Assembly: GCA_017394605.1 (NCBI GenBank)
Contig: JAFPXU010000126.1
Location: forward strand, 1 to 10,127
DNA length: 10,127 nucleotides
Reading direction: 5' to 3'
Source: Clostridia bacterium
Lineage (GTDB): Bacteria > Bacillota_A > Clostridia > Christensenellales > CAG-138
Shown: one piece after another, positions 1 to 6,977 of the stretch
Numbering within the stretch: position 1 is the first letter of the stretch
Layout of the letters: the number at the start of each line of letters is the position of its first letter
Notes under the pieces: generated by a model
Seen by the model: the letters and a program-made list of their open reading frames with translations, nothing else
The model's database searches: none
Told to the model about the DNA's origin: nothing
Position numbers and translations under genes: made by a program

Positions 1-12
1 AATATGGTTATG

Positions 13-83
13 GAGCACAGAGACCGCTTCCTTTCTTTTGGTTTGTAGCTATTTCAAATGATGAAGCGTTCTGTGCTCTTTTT
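13..83 (+). terminator. Long bipartite hairpin with T-run, probable terminator of an upstream gene
   Basis: The arm GAGCACAGA at 13-21 is the exact reverse complement of TCTGTGCTC at 70-78. Inside it, CGCTTC at 25-30 pairs exactly with GAAGCG at 63-68. A G-T wobble and a two-base bulge (23-24) separate the two helices. Five T residues follow immediately at 79-83. This is a stem of about 16 base pairs closing a 32-base loop, followed by a U-tract, as in a rho-independent terminator. The large loop is unusual for a simple terminator, so the element could instead be the 3' end of a structured RNA. No coding sequence of the gene it would serve is visible. Confidence 0.6.
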
Positions 84-185
84 CAATTCTTTATTTTATT
101 TCCCTTCTTTCCTTTCCACATAAATCCGTGAAGATTCAATTATTAGATACCGTACGAGCCCTTTTCCGCTGAAGGAATGAATCTG

Positions 186-215
186 TAGACGTTCGAAGCA
201 TTTGCGTTATATAAT
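186..215 (+). promoter_or_regulatory. Candidate sigma-A type promoter for the sensor phosphatase gene
   Basis: A perfect -10 hexamer TATAAT lies at 210-215. The best -35 candidate is TAGACG at 186-191 (four of six matches to TTGACA) with an 18-base spacer. Transcription would start near 222. That places the TTG at 219 outside the transcript and favours the ATG at 267 as the real start. The weak -35 makes this less certain than the other promoters in the window. Apart from the hairpin at 13-83 and a pyrimidine-rich stretch at about 79-118, I see nothing else in bases 1-266. Confidence 0.5.
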
Positions 216-246
216 AATTTGTTAAGGTATGCAGCCTATTTTATTC

Positions 247-251
247 GGAGG
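247..251 (+). promoter_or_regulatory. Shine-Dalgarno GGAGG with long spacing, deciding the start at 267
   Basis: GGAGG lies 15 bases before the ATG at 267, longer than the usual 5-9. It is still the only good Shine-Dalgarno near any in-frame start, since the alternative TTG at 219 has none. The in-frame ATG at 267 is therefore preferred, with some uncertainty. Confidence 0.45.
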
Positions 252-266
252 ATTGGACGCTTTCCC

Positions 267-2726
267 ATGCTTCTCAACATACTGAAACTGATTCCGCTTT
301 CCGCCATTCCCGTGATCGTCAGCGTTCTGGCATGGAAGCTGGACAACGATGCGGTGAAATTCAGGGATACGCTTAGGGGCAAGATCCTGATCGGCATCCT
401 CTTCGGACTCATTTCCGTGATCGGCTCGGAGTTCGGGGTTTCCATCAACGGCGCGATCATCAACATACGCGACGCTGCTCCGATCTGCGCGGGGCTCATT
501 TTCAGCGCGCCTTCCGGCATTATTGCCGGTCTGATCGGCGGAGCGGAACGCTTCTTTGCGGTCGCGTGGGGCGCCGGGGAATATACCCGGGCTGCATGCG
601 TGATGTCGACGATTCTCGCCGGGTTGCTTTCCGCCGCGATCCGTCACTATATTTTCGATAATAAAATGCCGAGATGGATGTACGGGATGGGCGTCGCGCT
701 GTATATAGAGACGTTCCATATGCTGATGATCTTTCTCACCCATCTTTCGGACGCGGTTCACGCGCTTCCGTATGTGCGTCAGTGCGCACTTCCGATGATC
801 CTTGTGAATACGCTTGCCGTGACGGCTGCCGTTCTGCTGGTTTCCACGCTTTGCCGGCCGGCGGAGAAAAAGAAGAAAAAACTTCCGACCATTCTTCAGT
901 CGTTCCAGAGAGGAACGCTGATTGTCATGGCGGTCGCCCTCGCGGCTTCCGTCCTGTTTGTCCAGTATCTGGAGACCAGAAGGGCGCAGGCGGGAACGGA
1001 AATCTCGCTGTCGCGCGAGCTGGATGATGTGGCGGGGGATATCAGTGAACGGACCGATCAGGAGATCATGAGCCTTGCGGAAGCTGTCTCGACGGTGTTC
1101 CGTTCTGACCCGGTACAGGGCATGGAAATGATGGCCGGAATGGGAGACGGCAATCTGCTGGATGAAATCAACTATTACGGAGAAGACGGGATCATTTCAG
1201 GTTCCAACCTCCCGGAGATGATCGGTAAAAGCGTGGATGACAGTCCGCGCGCGGAACAGCTGAAAGAGATTCTTGCCGGAGAAACGACAAAGCAGGCGTT
1301 TGATTACGGCCCGTCCGCTTCCGATCCGTCAGCCGGCAGGAGGTTTGCCGCTGCCGCGGTGCGCGGGGGAGGAATGGTGGAGATCGGCATGAATACGGAT
1401 CAGGTCAGGGGAATGACCGCGCCGATCATTTCTGGCCTGGCTCAGCTCCACGGCGTCGGCGGAGGCGGATACGTGCTGATCGCGGACCGGAGCGGCAATA
1501 TCCTGAGCCGTTCGGACGGAAAGAAGGAAGGAACGCTGCAAACGCTCGGATTCTCGCCGGAGATCGTCGGGGCCAAACCGGATGATCTTTTCCTTTCGAG
1601 ATCGGAGGACGAAAAAGTATTCGGCATGTACAGAAACGTGGAAGGATTTACAACGATCGCCGCGATGCCGTATACAGAGGCAATGTTTTCGAGAGATCTC
1701 ATCGTGTATATCATCATGTTTCTGGAGGTTATCATCTTCGGAAGCATGTTCATCCTGATGTACTTTCTGGCCAAGCACAACATTGCCGATAATTTGGTCG
1801 GCATCAACCGCTCTCTCGGAAAGATCTCGTCCGGAAATCTGAACGTCAAGGTGAATGTCCGCAGCAACAGCGAGTTCTCCGATCTGTCGGACGATATCAA
1901 CAAGACGGTGGAGACCATGAAGGGGTATATCGCCGAGGAATCGGCAAGACTGGAGCGCGAGCTGGAACTTGCAAAGACGATCCAGCATTCTGCCCTGCCG
2001 AATGTATTCCCGCCCTATCCATACAGGCACGAGTTCGATATCTTTGCGGAAATGGTTCCCGCGAAAGAGGTCGGCGGAGACTTCTACGATTTTTATATCG
2101 TGGACGGCAGCGTTCTGCTGTTTGTGATTGCGGATGTGTCGGGGAAAGGGATCCCGGCCTCTCTGTTTATGATGCGCTCCAGAACCATGATCAAGAGCCT
2201 TGCCCTGTCCGGTGTTTCCGTGGAAGAGGTGTTCCGCCAGACGAACGACAATCTCTGCACCGAAAACGACGCCGAGATGTTCGTCACCGCATGGATCGGA
2301 GGGCTTGATCTGTCAAACGGCGCCGTGACTTTTTCCAATGCAGGCCACAATCCGCCGCTTGTGCGCTATGGCGGACAGTTTGAATACCTGGAGGGAAAAT
2401 CGGGATTCGTACTCGGCGGGATGGAGGATATGACCTATCATAAACAGCAATTCAAACTGAAGAAGGGGGACGCGATTTTCCTGTATACGGACGGCGTAAC
2501 GGAAGCGGTGAACGTCGAAAACAAGCCTTACGGGGAAGAACGTCTGAAGGATCTTCTGAATTCTCTTCCCGAGGACTGTTCTTCCGAGGAGATCTGCAAA
2601 CGGGTCAAGGCGGATGTGTATGAGTTTGCGGGAAAAGCGCCCCAGTTCGACGATATTACCGTAATGTGCGTCCGGTTCCTGGAAAAAATGCCCAGAGTTA
2701 CGATGGAACCTTCCGCCGCACGTTGA
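267..2726 (+). CDS. Membrane sensor PP2C-type serine phosphatase (5TM-LYT / HAMP / SpoIIE-RsbU domains)
   Basis: An 819-residue protein read from the ATG at 267. Residues about 1-200 are hydrophobic with several membrane segments and carry a NIRDAAPICAGLIF-type motif followed by a Gly-rich GLIGGAERF stretch, typical of the 5TM-5TMR_LYT sensor domain found in LytS-like kinases. A further membrane segment lies near 217-236, then an extracytoplasmic region of about 240 residues that looks Cache-like, a membrane segment near 478-503 and a HAMP-like linker. The C-terminus, about 585-810, is a SpoIIE/RsbU-type PP2C phosphatase. It has EVGGDFYDF (metal ligand D605), IADVSGKG (D623), NAGHNPP, YTDGVTE (D742) and FDDIT (D795/D796). 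Family members dephosphorylate phosphoserine proteins, classically anti-anti-sigma factors. The catalytic acids are present, so it should be active. It is not canonical sporulation SpoIIE, whose N-terminus has about ten membrane helices and no LYT or HAMP domain. The ligand and target are unknown, and no anti-sigma or STAS partner is encoded in this window. Confidence 0.88.
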   Translation: MLLNILKLIPLSAIPVIVSVLAWKLDNDAVKFRDTLRGKILIGILFGLISVIGSEFGVSINGAIINIRDAAPICAGLIFSAPSGIIAGLIGGAERFFAVAWGAGEYTRAACVMSTILAGLLSAAIRHYIFDNKMPRWMYGMGVALYIETFHMLMIFLTHLSDAVHALPYVRQCALPMILVNTLAVTAAVLLVSTLCRPAEKKKKKLPTILQSFQRGTLIVMAVALAASVLFVQYLETRRAQAGTEISLSRELDDVAGDISERTDQEIMSLAEAVSTVFRSDPVQGMEMMAGMGDGNLLDEINYYGEDGIISGSNLPEMIGKSVDDSPRAEQLKEILAGETTKQAFDYGPSASDPSAGRRFAAAAVRGGGMVEIGMNTDQVRGMTAPIISGLAQLHGVGGGGYVLIADRSGNILSRSDGKKEGTLQTLGFSPEIVGAKPDDLFLSRSEDEKVFGMYRNVEGFTTIAAMPYTEAMFSRDLIVYIIMFLEVIIFGSMFILMYFLAKHNIADNLVGINRSLGKISSGNLNVKVNVRSNSEFSDLSDDINKTVETMKGYIAEESARLERELELAKTIQHSALPNVFPPYPYRHEFDIFAEMVPAKEVGGDFYDFYIVDGSVLLFVIADVSGKGIPASLFMMRSRTMIKSLALSGVSVEEVFRQTNDNLCTENDAEMFVTAWIGGLDLSNGAVTFSNAGHNPPLVRYGGQFEYLEGKSGFVLGGMEDMTYHKQQFKLKKGDAIFLYTDGVTEAVNVENKPYGEERLKDLLNSLPEDCSSEEICKRVKADVYEFAGKAPQFDDITVMCVRFLEKMPRVTMEPSAAR

Positions 2727-2751
2727 GCAATGCGTCATTTTATGATATTAT
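2723..2751 (+). promoter_or_regulatory. Sigma-A type promoter for the L,D-transpeptidase / EEP unit
   Basis: TTGAGC at 2723-2728 and TATTAT at 2746-2751 are separated by exactly 17 bases. The -35 box contains the TGA stop codon (2724-2726) of the phosphatase gene, so the promoter begins inside the preceding gene's end. The predicted start near 2758 leaves a leader of about 25 bases before the ATG at 2783. No terminator separates the two genes, so read-through from the phosphatase gene is also possible. Confidence 0.65.
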
Positions 2752-2782
2752 TTTAATTTGAAATATCTTTTTTGGAGTTTTC

Positions 2783-3904
2783 ATGAAACACAGAATCAAA
2801 TCCATATATATCATGTTCCTGCTTGTAGCAGTTTTGATTACGGCGGCAGGATGCGCAAAGATAATGGAACCTGCGGTGGAGCCGGAAACCAAGACAACGG
2901 GTTCTGCGGTTGCGTCTATGTCGACACTGGCACCAACACCGATCAGTACACCGCAAATGGTTCTTATCCAGCCGGTCGTAACCGAGATTCCGGAGGCTGT
3001 AACACCTACTCCGACACCGGAGCCTACCGAAGTGCCGGTTCAGTTTTCAGACTACTGTCCGACTATCAATATGTCCTATGAAGAACTGGTCGGAAGCACG
3101 AATGATATGAAAGCCAAGACGCAGGACCTGGTCGGGGATGGATTTCCGCCCTCTGATAAGTACTATATCATCGTAGATAAATACTGGCAGGTCGTCATGG
3201 TTTATATGCGCAAGGACAATGCGAACGAGCCGGATTATGACCGTCCTGTGCGTTATATGCTCTGCTCTACGGGCAATCCTGACAGACAGTACGGGCACGA
3301 GACGCAGGAAGGCGTATTTCAGATCGATCTGCCCAGAGAACGTTTCTATCAGTTCGTTAATCTGGAAGCGGCGCAGTATCTGACATGCATTCACAGCCGG
3401 ACCTATTTCCATTCTGTTCTCTACAAGAAGAAGGGGGAACTCGGTACGCTGATCCGCGATTCCTACGATAATCTCGGGAAGAAAATGTCCCATGCCTGTG
3501 TCCGATTGACCGTACCGGACGCGCGCTGGATGTTCTACAACATCGCTCCTGGAACGACTTGCTGGGTCAGAAAGGGGAGCGCGGACGACGAAAGAACCGG
3601 CGGAATCCGTGCGCAGATCCAGCTTCCCCCGTCAAAATCGGATGTCAGGCTGAAGGCGAGTGAATACGTCTGGACGGACAACTGGTCCATTCAGGACGTC
3701 GAGCATGTTGTTGCGTATAAGTATATGAGACCGAGAATGCCGGAAGGCTATGACGAAAACGGCAACAAGGTCGAACCGACGCCCGGTGGCGCAGCCGATC
3801 CGGGCACGGTCATTGTCGATCCTGTTCCAGTCGACGGCGGCAGTTCTGGCGGAGGATCCGGCGGCTCTGACGGTGATTATGAACCGGTCTATATCGGCGG
3901 CTGA
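2783..3904 (+). CDS. L,D-transpeptidase-like (YkuD) lipoprotein
   Basis: A 373-residue protein with GGAG five bases before the ATG. Residues 1-24 form a lipoprotein signal: a basic start, a hydrophobic core and the lipobox AAGC, giving lipidated C24 on the outer face of the membrane. Residues about 45-88 are a Pro/Thr-rich spacer (TPTPTPEPTEVP). A YkuD-type domain runs from about 127 (YYIIVDK) to about 262 (CWVRKG). Its catalytic motif reads SHACVRL, with C239 the predicted nucleophile and H237, and the upstream FHSVLY motif supplies H210. Family members make 3-3 peptidoglycan cross-links or attach proteins to the wall through an acyl-enzyme on this cysteine. The consensus is SHGC[IV]R, so the Gly to Ala change at 238 is noteworthy, although Cys, His and Arg are kept. 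The C-terminus (about 336-373) is rich in Gly and Ser, ending in a low-complexity tail. It is likely co-transcribed with the EEP gene 46 bases downstream. The substrate is not known. Confidence 0.85.
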   Translation: MKHRIKSIYIMFLLVAVLITAAGCAKIMEPAVEPETKTTGSAVASMSTLAPTPISTPQMVLIQPVVTEIPEAVTPTPTPEPTEVPVQFSDYCPTINMSYEELVGSTNDMKAKTQDLVGDGFPPSDKYYIIVDKYWQVVMVYMRKDNANEPDYDRPVRYMLCSTGNPDRQYGHETQEGVFQIDLPRERFYQFVNLEAAQYLTCIHSRTYFHSVLYKKKGELGTLIRDSYDNLGKKMSHACVRLTVPDARWMFYNIAPGTTCWVRKGSADDERTGGIRAQIQLPPSKSDVRLKASEYVWTDNWSIQDVEHVVAYKYMRPRMPEGYDENGNKVEPTPGGAADPGTVIVDPVPVDGGSSGGGSGGSDGDYEPVYIGG

Positions 3905-3940
3905 TGACGGAACTTCCGCCGGCTGATCCCGGTGGAGAGA

Positions 3941-3945
3941 GGAGG
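3941..3945 (+). promoter_or_regulatory. Shine-Dalgarno GGAGG fixing the GTG start at 3951
   Basis: The sequence AGAGGAGG ends five bases before GTG at 3951. This supports a GTG start and the short basic N-terminus (MDKKKRVRKK) ahead of the membrane segment. Confidence 0.8.
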
Positions 3946-3950
3946 TCGCG

Positions 3951-5048
3951 GTGGATAAGAAAAAACGCGTCAGGAAAAAGATGTCCGTTCCTGCGGTGAT
4001 TCTCCGCGTCTTTCTCTGCGCCCTGCTCGCAGTCGTTCTTTGCGGCGTTGGCCTTCTCGGGTATATGACGGTAATGGAATTCAGACCCAACGCAGGGGAA
4101 CCTGCCGAAACGCTCTTTGAATCGAATCGTAAAATCGTCATTCTTCCAGGGGAAACGTACACGGTTCTTTCCATGAACATGGGCTACGCCGGCCTTGGCG
4201 AAGAGTCCGATTTCTTCATGGACGGCGGTAACACCGTCCGCCCTGATGAGACGCTTGTACGCAAGAACATGGAAGGAATACAAGGCATTATCCGGGAAAC
4301 AGACTGGGACTTTCTGCTTCTTCAGGAAGTAGACCGTGACAGCAGACGTTCCTACCGGATTGACGAGGGACTTGTCATTGCGGAGATGATTCAGGAGAAC
4401 GCGCAGTATGTTACAGACTTCAGCTGCGATTTTGTTCCGTATCCGTTTCCGGTGATCGGAAGAGTGCGTTCAGGTCTTCTTTCCGCTTCCTATGCGGAAC
4501 CTGTGGAGGGAAGACGGATCGGTCTCCCGGTGCCGTTCAAATGGCCGGTCCGCACGGTGAACATGAAGCATGCGCTTCTGGTCCAGCGATTTCAGGTGGC
4601 AGACACGGAGAGACAGCTTGTCTTGATCAATCTCCATCTTGAGGGTAATGAGGACGGAAAGGAAAGAGAGCAGCAGACGGATATCCTGTTCAATCTCATC
4701 CGTTCCGAGTATGAAAAAGGCAATTATGTCATAGCGGGAGGAGATTTCAGCCGGAGTTTTCCGGGCGTGCCCGATGTCTATCCCGTTCTGGATCAGGGAC
4801 TTTGGACGCCCGGCGTTCTCTCGGAGGATATGCTTCCGGACGGGTGCACGTTTCAGTATGATGTGAACACGCCTTCCCGCAGACTTCTGAACGCGCCTTT
4901 GAACAGCGGGGAATGCAGACAGTTTTATGTCACAGACGGGTTTATCTGTTCTCCTAATGTTGCCACGGAATCCGTTGATACTTTAGACCGTGGATTCGAG
5001 TTCTCCGATCATAATCCCGTGCTGCTCCAGTTTACACTCGTTCCGTAA
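3951..5048 (+). CDS. Membrane-anchored endonuclease/exonuclease/phosphatase (EEP) family protein
   Basis: A 365-residue protein starting with GTG behind a strong Shine-Dalgarno. Residues 2-10 are strongly basic and about 13-37 form one membrane helix, so the catalytic domain is expected outside the cytoplasm with the N-terminus inside. The EEP motifs appear in order: SMNMGYAG (N76), LLLQEVDRDS (metal ligand E126), INLHLE (H229), GGDFS (D265) and SDHNPV (D353, H354). This superfamily of metal-dependent phosphodiesterases includes DNase I, APE1-type nucleases, sphingomyelinases and inositol phosphatases. The sequence does not say whether the substrate is a nucleic acid, a lipid or a sugar phosphate. 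The usual Asn of the GD[FL]N motif is Ser (S267) here, so activity or metal geometry may differ. The gene follows the L,D-transpeptidase at 46 bases and is closed by a strong terminator, so the two probably form one transcript acting at the cell surface. Confidence 0.85.
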   Translation: MDKKKRVRKKMSVPAVILRVFLCALLAVVLCGVGLLGYMTVMEFRPNAGEPAETLFESNRKIVILPGETYTVLSMNMGYAGLGEESDFFMDGGNTVRPDETLVRKNMEGIQGIIRETDWDFLLLQEVDRDSRRSYRIDEGLVIAEMIQENAQYVTDFSCDFVPYPFPVIGRVRSGLLSASYAEPVEGRRIGLPVPFKWPVRTVNMKHALLVQRFQVADTERQLVLINLHLEGNEDGKEREQQTDILFNLIRSEYEKGNYVIAGGDFSRSFPGVPDVYPVLDQGLWTPGVLSEDMLPDGCTFQYDVNTPSRRLLNAPLNSGECRQFYVTDGFICSPNVATESVDTLDRGFEFSDHNPVLLQFTLVP

Positions 5049-5068
5049 CGGACATATGTGCCATGTTC

Positions 5069-5091
5069 CCGGCGCTTTTGCGCCGGTTTTT
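5069..5091 (+). terminator. Intrinsic terminator after the EEP gene
   Basis: A perfect 7-base-pair GC-rich stem, CCGGCGC at 5069-5075 and GCGCCGG at 5080-5086, closes a TTTT loop and is followed by TTTTT at 5087-5091. It sits 20 bases after the EEP stop codon and separates the surface-protein unit from the radical SAM / RNase G unit. Confidence 0.93.
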
Positions 5092-5122
5092 CTATGTTTT
5101 GGTTTTTTTCTGCTGCTTTCGT

Positions 5123-5151
5123 TTGACCACGCGCGTACGGGATGATATGAT
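5123..5151 (+). promoter_or_regulatory. Sigma-A type promoter for the radical SAM / RNase G operon
   Basis: TTGACC at 5123-5128 and TATGAT at 5146-5151 are separated by exactly 17 bases (five of six matches each). Transcription should begin near 5158, leaving a leader of only about 20 bases. This rules out the GTG at 5157 as a start and supports the ATG pair at 5175/5178. Lying just after a terminator, it should be the main promoter for the three following genes. Confidence 0.8.
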
Positions 5152-5177
5152 ATACAGTGGTAATTTGGGGTAGTATG

Positions 5178-6977
5178 ATGATAAATCAGAGAATTCTGGA
5201 TCAAATATTGACGAAAGTCGAAAAGCCTGTGCGGTATGTCGGCGGTGAATGGAACGAAACCGTAAAGGAAAACGCTGAAATCCGTTTTGCACTGTGCTTT
5301 CCCGACGTATACGAGATCGGGATGTCTCATCTGGGGTCCAGGATTCTGTATAACGTTCTCAATAAAAGGGAACAGTTTGCCTGCGAACGTTCCTTCGCAC
5401 CGTGGCCGGATATGGAACAGGCCATGCGGAATGCGGACATGCCTCTTTTTTCGCTGGAAACGAGGCGGCCGCTGAAGGAGTTTGATATCGTTGGCTTTTC
5501 CCTTTTGTACGAGATGTGCTACACGAATATTCTGACGATGCTGGATCTGTCCCATATTCCGTTCCGTTCGGAAGACCGGGGAGAGGATATGCCCCTGATC
5601 GTCTGCGGGGGGCCCTGCGCGTGCAATCCTGAGCCGATCGCGCCGTTTATGGACGCAGTCATGATAGGCGACGGGGAAGAGATGATTCTGGAGATGACGG
5701 AAACGGTGCTCCGCGCGAAAAAGAACGGGGAACCGAGAGAGGCGATCCTCCGGCAGCTGTCCCGAATCGAAGGTGTTTACGTTCCTTCCCTGCACGACGG
5801 GAACGGGGGGGATGAACCTGCTGTTACAAGAAGAATCGTCAGGGATCTGGATGCCGCGGAGTTTGTGGGCAGACTGATCGTTCCGAACATGAGCATCACG
5901 CATGACCGCGTTGCCGTGGAGGTCATGCGGGGATGCACTAGAGGATGCCGCTTCTGCCAGGCGGGATATATTTATCGTCCCGTGCGGGAAAGGAAAAAGG
6001 AAACGCTGCTGAAGGAAGCGCAGAGACTGGTAGACTGCACCGGATACGATGAGGTTTCTCTTCTCAGTCTCAGCACCGGGGATTATTCCGCCGTGCGGGA
6101 GCTGGTTCCGGAGATCATCGACAGTATGGAGGCCCAGCGTGTTTCGGTCTCTCTGCCGTCGTTGAGGCTGGATTCCTTTCTGAAGGAAGAACTGGAGAAA
6201 ATGCAGTCGATTCGGAAATCCGGCCTGACCTTTGCGCCGGAAGCGGGTACGCAGCGGCTTCGGGACGTGATCAACAAAAACGTCACGGAGGAGGACCTGC
6301 TCAGGGTCGCGGGAGACGTATTCGACGCCGGATGGACATCGGTCAAGCTGTATTTCATGCTGGGGCTGCCGACGGAAACGGACGAGGACATTCTCGGCAT
6401 CGCGGATCTTGCCAGAAAGGTCAGTGCGGCTTTCTACAGGCTCCCGAAAGAAAAACGCGGCAAAGCGCTGAGACTGACAGTCAGCGCGTCAACGTTTGTA
6501 CCGAAGCCTTTTACGGCGTTCCAGTGGTGCCCGCAGGTTCCTCTGGATGAGATCCGCAGAAGGCAGACGTTGCTGCGTGACGCACTGAGAGGGATCAGGG
6601 GCGTTCAGTTCCAATGCCATCTTTCCAGACTTTCCGTTTTGGAAGCGGCTTTCTCCAGAGGAGACCGCAGACTGGCGGATGTGCTGGAAAAAGCATATGG
6701 AAAAGGGTGCCGTTTCGATTCTTGGTCTGAGCATTTTCTCCCGGAAAAATGGGATGAGGCATTCATGGAGTGCGGGCTGTCCGTGGAACAGTACGCCCAG
6801 AACGCTCCCGCTCCCGGGGAAAAGCTGCCATGGTCGCACATTGACATGCTGGTGACGGAACAGTATCTCAGAAGAGAATACGAGCGCGCAATGAAGGGAA
6901 TTACGACAAAGGACTGCCGGGAAGGCTGCAATGGCTGCTTCGGAGGAAAACATGCGGATGCTTGCAGTTTATCATAA
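5178..6977 (+). CDS. TIGR03960-type radical SAM protein with B12-binding-like domain
   Basis: A 599-residue protein. Two adjacent ATG codons (5175, 5178) are possible starts. I chose 5178 because MINQRIL followed by VEKPxRYxGGEWN is how the family begins, and because the weak GGGG Shine-Dalgarno at 5167-5170 is then seven bases away. Residues about 20-170 form a B12-binding-like fold with the SxL (S108) and GG (G144, G145) landmarks. The lower-ligand motif DxHxxG is not intact: the region reads GMSHLGS around H51. The radical SAM domain starts near 245 with RGCTRGCRFCQAG, giving cluster ligands C253, C257 and C260 in CX3CX2C spacing. LTFAPEAGTQRLRD and LYFMLGLPTETDED are typical strands of the SAM barrel. 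The C-terminus is Cys-rich (CREGCNGC), possibly binding a second metal. The reaction is unknown. Its stop lies inside the next gene, the family's usual partner. Confidence 0.9.
   Translation: MINQRILDQILTKVEKPVRYVGGEWNETVKENAEIRFALCFPDVYEIGMSHLGSRILYNVLNKREQFACERSFAPWPDMEQAMRNADMPLFSLETRRPLKEFDIVGFSLLYEMCYTNILTMLDLSHIPFRSEDRGEDMPLIVCGGPCACNPEPIAPFMDAVMIGDGEEMILEMTETVLRAKKNGEPREAILRQLSRIEGVYVPSLHDGNGGDEPAVTRRIVRDLDAAEFVGRLIVPNMSITHDRVAVEVMRGCTRGCRFCQAGYIYRPVRERKKETLLKEAQRLVDCTGYDEVSLLSLSTGDYSAVRELVPEIIDSMEAQRVSVSLPSLRLDSFLKEELEKMQSIRKSGLTFAPEAGTQRLRDVINKNVTEEDLLRVAGDVFDAGWTSVKLYFMLGLPTETDEDILGIADLARKVSAAFYRLPKEKRGKALRLTVSASTFVPKPFTAFQWCPQVPLDEIRRRQTLLRDALRGIRGVQFQCHLSRLSVLEAAFSRGDRRLADVLEKAYGKGCRFDSWSEHFLPEKWDEAFMECGLSVEQYAQNAPAPGEKLPWSHIDMLVTEQYLRREYERAMKGITTKDCREGCNGCFGGKHADACSLS
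6942..6946 (+). promoter_or_regulatory. Shine-Dalgarno GGAGG deciding the start at 6952
   Basis: GGAGG lies five bases before the ATG at 6952, entirely inside the 3' end of the radical SAM gene. The upstream in-frame ATG at 6931 has only a weak GGGAAGG, so 6952 is preferred. Confidence 0.75.

Noticed and set aside
219..266. TTG start that would extend the phosphatase by 16 residues
   Set aside because: No Shine-Dalgarno precedes it, and it falls upstream of the predicted transcription start set by TATAAT at 210-215.
1329..2030. Minus-strand open frames opposite the phosphatase
   Set aside because: They mirror codon bias of the real gene, lack credible ribosome-binding sites and show no recognisable family features.
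2840..3040. Repeat array in the Pro/Thr-rich part of the lipoprotein
   Set aside because: The Thr-Pro units are irregular at the DNA level and are best read as a flexible protein spacer.
5157..5177. GTG start extending the radical SAM protein by seven residues
   Set aside because: It coincides with the predicted transcription start and the extra residues (MVIWGSM) do not resemble the family N-terminus.
4983..5903. Minus-strand open frame crossing the intrinsic terminator and promoter
   Set aside because: It spans two plus-strand genes and their regulatory region and has no recognisable protein motif.
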